From: Procambarus clarkii
Lineage: Eukaryota > Arthropoda > Malacostraca > Decapoda > Cambaridae
Assembly (NCBI RefSeq): GCF_040958095.1
Contig: NC_091156.1
Span: 21,941,427-22,005,426 of the forward strand
DNA: 64,000 nt
Reading direction: 5' to 3'
Below are positions 59,463 through 64,000 of the stretch, one piece after another; position 1 is the first letter of the stretch, and every line of letters begins with the position of its first letter. Under the pieces are notes generated by a model that worked only from the letters and a program-made list of their open reading frames with translations, was not told the origin of the DNA and searched no databases. The position numbers and the translations under genes were made by a program.

Positions 59463-59465
<3 letters not shown>
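59230..59465 (+). mobile_element. PLE pseudo-LTR after copy 3
   Basis: Same block as 6,640-6,873, ending CAAAATTTACTAATAT at the start of an (AT)n tract. Confidence 0.85.
59247..59301 (+). ncRNA. Hammerhead-like ribozyme fold, third copy
   Basis: The best-preserved copy: AGTCT/AGACT stem I, GTAA/TTAC stem II with loop TAAGTT, GAA, ACGCG/CGCGT stem III with loop CTCAAGTGT, and predicted cleavage after C59296. The CTGATGA core reads TTGAAAAT. An inverted twin lies at 59,891-59,945. Confidence 0.45.

Positions 59466-59534
<69 letters not shown>
59465..59534. repeat. (AT)n microsatellite
   Basis: AT tract between the pseudo-LTR and a SINE. Confidence 0.98.
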
Positions 59535-59535
<1 letters not shown>

Positions 59536-59670
59536 CTGAAAACTCACACCCCAGAAGTGACTCGAACCCATACTCCCAGAAGCAACGCAACTGGTATGTA
59601 CAAGACGCCTTAATCCACTTGACCATCACGACCGGACATAATGAGGTGATAGCCGAGGCTATCACCTCAT
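59535..59670 (-). mobile_element. tRNA-derived SINE, type C
   Basis: The minus strand holds TGGTCAAGTGGATTAAGG and GGGTTCGAGTCACTTCTG, as in the other type C copies. It lies in the loop of the inverted repeat. Confidence 0.75.
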
Positions 59671-59785
59671 TAATAATTCTAACATTAATTTTCTAATTAA
59701 TATTTATAATTAGTTTATAAATTTATAATATTAATTTATAATTAATAATCTAATTAATCATTAATAATTCTAACATTAATTAATT
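59671..59785. other. AT-rich loop of the inverted repeat
   Basis: Repeated ATTAATAATTCTAACATTAA-like words, apparently small duplications of the pseudo-LTR edge. Confidence 0.6.
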
Positions 59786-59890
59786 CTAAGATTAATAATT
59801 CTAACACGAATTTTCTCTATCTTTCTTACGTTTCTTTTCACTGTTGATGGTAATTCAAAGATCAATTCTCCAAAATTCATTTTTATTTCT

Positions 59891-59945
59891 AGTCTGACGC
59901 GACACTTGAGCGCGTTTCGTAAAACTTATTACATTTTCAAAGACT
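59891..59945 (-). ncRNA. Hammerhead-like ribozyme fold, inverted twin
   Basis: Exact reverse complement of the motif at 59,247-59,301 by eye. Confidence 0.45.
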
Positions 59946-60130
59946 TTAGTTTACAAACACACAACTGAAACTGAATAGAGCTTTGCACATCTTCGAGTCT
60001 ATATCTACATTTGGGTGAGGTGGATGAGGTGAAAACGAACTTTCAACAATGGGTATTAAATGGGTATTAAATTCAAACACAAGACAGAACACGAAACAAT
60101 GGGTATTGAATGGAAGTAATTGTAGAAAGC

Positions 60131-60868
60131 CTATTGGTCCATATTTCTTGATGCTTCTATATTGGAGCGGAGTCTTGAAGTGGGTAGAATATAGTTGTGC
60201 ATTAATTGGCTGTTGATTGCTGGTGTTGACTTCTTGATGTGTAGTGCCTCGCAGACGTCAAGCCGCCTACTATCGCTGTATCTATCGATGATTTCTGTGT
60301 TGTTTGCTAAGATTTCTCTGGTGATGGTTTGTTTGTGGGAAGAGATTATATATTCCTTAATGGAGCCCTGTTGCTTATGCATCGTTAAGCGCCTGGAAAG
60401 AGATGTTGTTGTCTTGCCTATATACTGGGTTTTTTGAGGCTTACAGTCCCCAAGAGGGCATTTGAAGGCATAGACGACGTTGGTCTCTTTTAAAGCGTTC
60501 TGCTTTGTGTCTGGAGAGTTTCTCATGAGTAGGCTGGCCGTTTTTCTGGTTTTATAGTAAATCGTCAGTTGTATCTTCTGATTTTTGTCTGTAGGGATAA
60601 CGATTCTACTGACAATATCTTTCAGGACCCTTTCCTCCGTTTTATGAGCTGTGGAAAAGAAGTTCCTGTAAAATAGTCTAATAGGGGGTATAGGTGTTGT
60701 GTTCGTTGTTTCTTTAGAGGTTGCATGGCGTTTCACTTTCCTTCTTATGATATCTTCCACGAAACCATTGGAGAAGCCGTTGTTGACTAGGACCTGCCTT
60801 ACCCTACAGAGTTCTTCGTCGACTTGCTTCCATTCTGAACTGTGGCTGAGGGCACGGTCGACATAAGC
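60131..60868 (-). pseudogene. 5'-truncated PLE ORF, mirror of copy 3
   Basis: The same coding remnant as 58,324-59,061 in reverse orientation. It arose by duplication of the whole arm rather than by independent insertion, because the flanking pieces are mirrored too. Confidence 0.88.
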
Positions 60869-60928
60869 GTAAGAAAGATAGAGAAAATTCGTGTTAGAAT
60901 TATTAATCTTACTTTTTCGGTCATATTT

Positions 60929-61130
<202 letters not shown>

Positions 61131-61183
61131 TTTAATGAAATGATCAGACATTCCATTGCATTATATAGAAGTTCATTTTGATG

Positions 61184-61326
61184 AGGAGAGGACATGGTCC
61201 TGTGATCAGTCCTGGTGCCCTGGAGGATGAGGAGAGGGCATGGTCCTGTGATCAGTCCTGGTGCCCTGGAGGATGAGGAGAGGGCATGGTCCTGTGATCA
61301 GTCCTGGTGCCCTGGAGGATGAGGAG
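61184..61326 (-). repeat. 46-bp minisatellite, three inverted copies
   Basis: Three units in reverse orientation to the array at 57,250-58,036. Confidence 0.93.
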
Positions 61327-61330
61327 ATAA

Positions 61331-61590
61331 CTATCCGAGTGCCGGCGGTGGGGTGGTTCAAATAGCCTCGGCTATCACCTCATTATGTCCGGTCGTGATG
61401 GTCAAGTGGATTAAGGCGTCTTGTACATACCAGTTGCGTTGCTTCTGGGAGTATGGGTTCGAGTCACTTCTGGGGTGTGAGTTTTCAGTTGCATATTGTC
61501 CAGGGGACCATTCTGGCTTGTTCGCATTTGTGTTCCTCACGTGTGCCCCTAAGAATGAGGTGATTTGGTAAAATGCTATGCCCAAGATAA
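61331..61590 (+). mobile_element. tRNA-derived SINE, type C, tandem copy 1
   Basis: Full 260-bp unit from CTATCCGAGTGCCGGCGG through the tRNA-like TGGTCAAGTGGATTAAGG and GGGTTCGAGTCACTTCTG to ATGCCCAAGATAA. Confidence 0.85.
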
Positions 61591-61782
61591 CTATCCGAGT
61601 GCCGGCGGTGGGGTGGTTCATATAGCCTCGGCTATCACCTCATTATGTCCGGTCGTGATGGTCAAGTGGATTAAGGCGTCTTGTACATACCAGTTGCGTT
61701 GCTTCTGGGAGTATGGGTTCGAGTCACTTCTGGGGTGTGAGTTTTCAGTTGCATATTGTCCAGGGGACCATTCTGGCTTGTT

Positions 61783-61786
<4 letters not shown>
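61591..61786 (+). mobile_element. tRNA-derived SINE, type C, tandem copy 2
   Basis: Begins exactly 260 bp after copy 1 and is cut at TTCGCATAT by an (AT)n tract. It is nearly identical to copy 1. Confidence 0.85.

Positions 61787-61870
<84 letters not shown>
61787..61870. repeat. (AT)n microsatellite
   Basis: AT tract of about 84 bp. Confidence 0.98.
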
Positions 61871-61871
<1 letters not shown>

Positions 61872-61873
<2 letters not shown>

Positions 61874-62350
61874 ACTAGCTGGTTCCCAAGACTACCTCCT
61901 GGAGGACATCAGAATAATCCAGGAGCAAGGGGCAATTTTTAGGCCTCACCCTGAACTCTTCTAAGAGTGAAATAATATGTTCCATCCAGGGCATCATAGA
62001 GAGAATAGAGGGTCTTCTGCCAAATATCCCCATAACTAAACCTGAAGACAGCTCACTCAACCTCAGGGAAGGGGCTCCTAGGAAAGCCATCGATGAGGTC
62101 CTTGATAAGAAAATTGCCGACCTTAAGAGGATGGATGGGAGGATTGAGGATATTGATGCTCATGATGCACTCTACCTCATCACCAGATGTCTGTCCCTCC
62201 CCAGGTTAACCTACTTTCTGAAGTGTTCACTATCCTACAGTAGCCAAAAACTAGGTGAATATGACCTGTTACTGAAATCAATGTTAGAAAAAGCCCTCAA
62301 CCTCTCTCTCTTGATGACCTACAGTGGAAACGAGCTGCTCTTCCAGTAAG
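61872..62350 (+). pseudogene. Non-LTR retrotransposon RT fragment
   Basis: The best reading includes [14 protein letters not shown] (the conserved region after the RT catalytic motif), KAIDEVLDKKIADLKRMDGR, DALYLITRCLSLPRLTYFLK and LEKALNLSL. This pattern belongs to the thumb region of LINE reverse transcriptases. The frame changes at least once and both ends are missing. Clade not assigned. Confidence 0.55.
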
Positions 62351-62351
62351 T

Positions 62352-62850
62352 GCTAATTGACTGTTGATTGCTGGTTTTAACTTTTTGATGTCTAGAGCCT
62401 CGCTGATGTCGAGTCTCCTGTTATCGTTGTATTTGTCGATAATTTCTGTGTTGCTTGTTAAGATTTCTCTGAATTTGGTCTGGTTGTGTGAGGAGTTTAT
62501 ATGCTCCTTGATGGAGCCATGTTGCTTGTGCATTATTAATCGCCTAGAGTCTTTGTTGTCTTGCCTGTATACTGAGATCTTTGGGCCTAGCAGTTCCCAA
62601 GTGGGCGTGTGAAGGCATAGACAACGTTGGTCTCTTTTAAGGCATTCTGTTCGGTGTCTGAAGAGTTCTTCATAAGTAGGTTGGCCGTCTTCTTATTTCT
62701 GTAGTAAATTGTTAATTGTCTCTTCTGATTTGTGTCTGTGGGGATAACATTCGTATTAATAATATCTCTCAGGACATTTTATGACGTTTTATGAGCCGTC
62801 GAAAAAAAGTTCTTGTAAAACAGTCTAATAGGAGATACAGGTGTTGTAAG
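62352..62850 (-). pseudogene. PLE fragment of the first subfamily
   Basis: On the minus strand: NFFSTAHKT, NVIPTDTNQKRQLTIYYRN, VVYAF, then MHKQHGSIKEHINSSHNQT and SEALDIKKLKPAINSQL. This is the linker and GIY-YIG domain of a PLE. The wording is closer to the fragment at 2-352 (ILTSNTEIID, RRLDISEA) than to copies 1-3. Frame breaks are present. Confidence 0.75.
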
Positions 62851-62923
62851 TAATTATCAAAAGGAGGCACCAAACTGGGAAGGCTATGTAGCTCCATCAA
62901 ATGTGTGGGATAATCGGAGGGCG
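62851..62923. other. Junction between PLE and LINE fragments
   Basis: No recognisable content. Confidence 0.4.
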
Positions 62924-63960
62924 CTAAATATCACCAAGGATGCCAATACGAGAACAGAAACGCATAAGGTGAACGATATCAAAAGTATCCGAGTCGCCAA
63001 GAATTCTATACAGGGAAAGAGCGACCGTAAGAAGGACAATGCAATTTGGACAATAAGGAGCAGGGCGGCGATCCATTAAGTGACCATGAGTTAAATGGGT
63101 ATAGCCAATACATAACCTAGCCAGAGCCGTTTCCCACCACCGGTTACAGTGGTAGGAGGAAGCCGACTGGGACACACGACTCTTAGGAGTATGCAGTTTG
63201 TTACCAATAACAGAAGACCAACAACTCTGCCAGCGGGCAAGGATGGAGACATGAATAACTGGGTTAAAGTCAGAATAAGGAACACCTTTACAGGAGATGG
63301 GACAAGTGCGAATAGCTTCCTGAGCGGTAGCATCTGCACGCTCATTTAAAGAGACACCAACATGGCTGGGAACCCAACAAAACTCAACCGACTTAAATTT
63401 ACTGGAGATAAGAAACGGCCAAAGTTGAATCTCGATGACCATTGGGTGGACCAGATTAAAGGACCCTAAAGCCATGAGGGCACTACGAGAGTCAACTACC
63501 ACCACAAAGGAGGATTGACACCGGGAAAGCAGGAGACGAAGAGCATAGAGAATAGCATGAAATTTTGCTGTGAAGATGCTAGCCTCCGGAGGAAGGTGAC
63601 ACATGTAAGTGTGGTCAGGAAAAACAACAGTAGCCCACGCCGTCAGCAGACTTTGACCCGTCGGTGAAGATGAGAACGGAGTGGGAGTGAGAAGAAAAGT
63701 GCTCAAGGAAGAGGCGTTTCAGAACTGTAGGAGAGGTAAAAGCTTTAGTGATGCGGGTCAGAGAAGTACAAAATTTGGGAAGGGGGACCCTCCACGGGGG
63801 CAAGGATGGAATAATATGAAGAGAAACATTGGTAATATGAGCTGAAAGAGAATCCTGTAAGCGAGACAAATGGACAAAGAGGAAGGAGGTGAAGAGGAAC
63901 AGGAACTACAGGAGGGGTAAAAGTCAAAGCACGATAGAGGCGAGAGTGAGAATGCTGTAA
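62924..63960 (-). pseudogene. LINE ORF2 C-terminus with RNase H domain
   Basis: Reading right to left: VLIFTDGSKSADGVG (first catalytic Asp, ~63,690), PPEASIFTAKFHAILYAL, VVVDSRSALMAL (Asp), CWVPSHVGVSLNERAD (His/Asp region), then ARLCIGYTHLTHGHLM and YCPNCIV, a CCHC-like tail. This order matches the RNase H end of Jockey-group LINEs, which removes RNA from the RNA-DNA hybrid. The usual second acidic residue in FTAE is Lys here. The reading shifts frame near 63,640-63,690 and its end is altered, so the copy is inactive. It continues beyond the window edge. Confidence 0.8.
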
Positions 63961-64000
63961 GGATTGAGCAAGATAGTGAAGACTGTAGTGATCACGGCGA

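Overview
This window is eukaryotic repeat DNA with almost no recognisable host coding sequence. Penelope-like retroelements (PLEs) carrying a GIY-YIG endonuclease, a Jockey/CR1-type LINE, at least five tRNA-derived SINE types, BEL/Pao and Ty3/Gypsy fossils, palindromic MITEs with CCTAA-rich cores and very long (AT)n/(CA)n/(CT)n microsatellites together suggest an arthropod. A decapod crustacean such as a crayfish is most likely. This is an inference from repeat content; no host gene confirms it.

Layout. 0-10 kb: a PLE tail, SINEs, a LINE holding two nested SINEs in opposite orientations, a SINE palindrome between (AT)n tracts, then two tandem PLE copies that share a pseudo-LTR with a hammerhead-like fold, followed by two MITEs. 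10-14.5 kb: minus-strand Gypsy fossil whose zinc-knuckle segment has expanded into a 41-bp tandem array. 14.5-20 kb: three consecutive minisatellites with units of 18, 33 and 36 bp, all multiples of three, leaving long open frames on both strands. 20.6-25.36 kb: a Gypsy-like leader and gag start joined to the 3' part of a BEL/Pao element with its LTR.

25.36-48.56 kb: about 7 kb of a 13-bp satellite (unit CACTGTACCAGCA) in four blocks, all in one orientation. A 13.1-kb foldback element (26,883-40,021) lies inside it, with arms of 6.0 and 6.7 kb, AGTAGTAGGG tips and a possible 6-bp target duplication. Two LTR-like blocks separate the later satellite blocks, and the last block runs directly into a Gypsy gag (48.57-50.4 kb). 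This links the satellite to that retroelement's 5' region.

50.56-56.20 kb: a young BEL/Pao insertion with two 1,007-bp LTRs, placed inside a 27-bp minisatellite. 56.4-57.2 kb: mostly unassigned, with one small ORF. 57.25-61.33 kb: a 46-bp minisatellite and a 1.5-kb inverted duplication carrying a 5'-truncated PLE. 61.33-64 kb: tandem SINEs, a LINE reverse-transcriptase fragment, a second PLE type and a LINE RNase H domain on the minus strand.

No rRNA, functional tRNA, CRISPR array or operon was seen. The strongest candidates for something unusual are the giant foldback element, the satellite that appears tied to a Gypsy 5' end, and the degenerate hammerhead in the PLE pseudo-LTRs.
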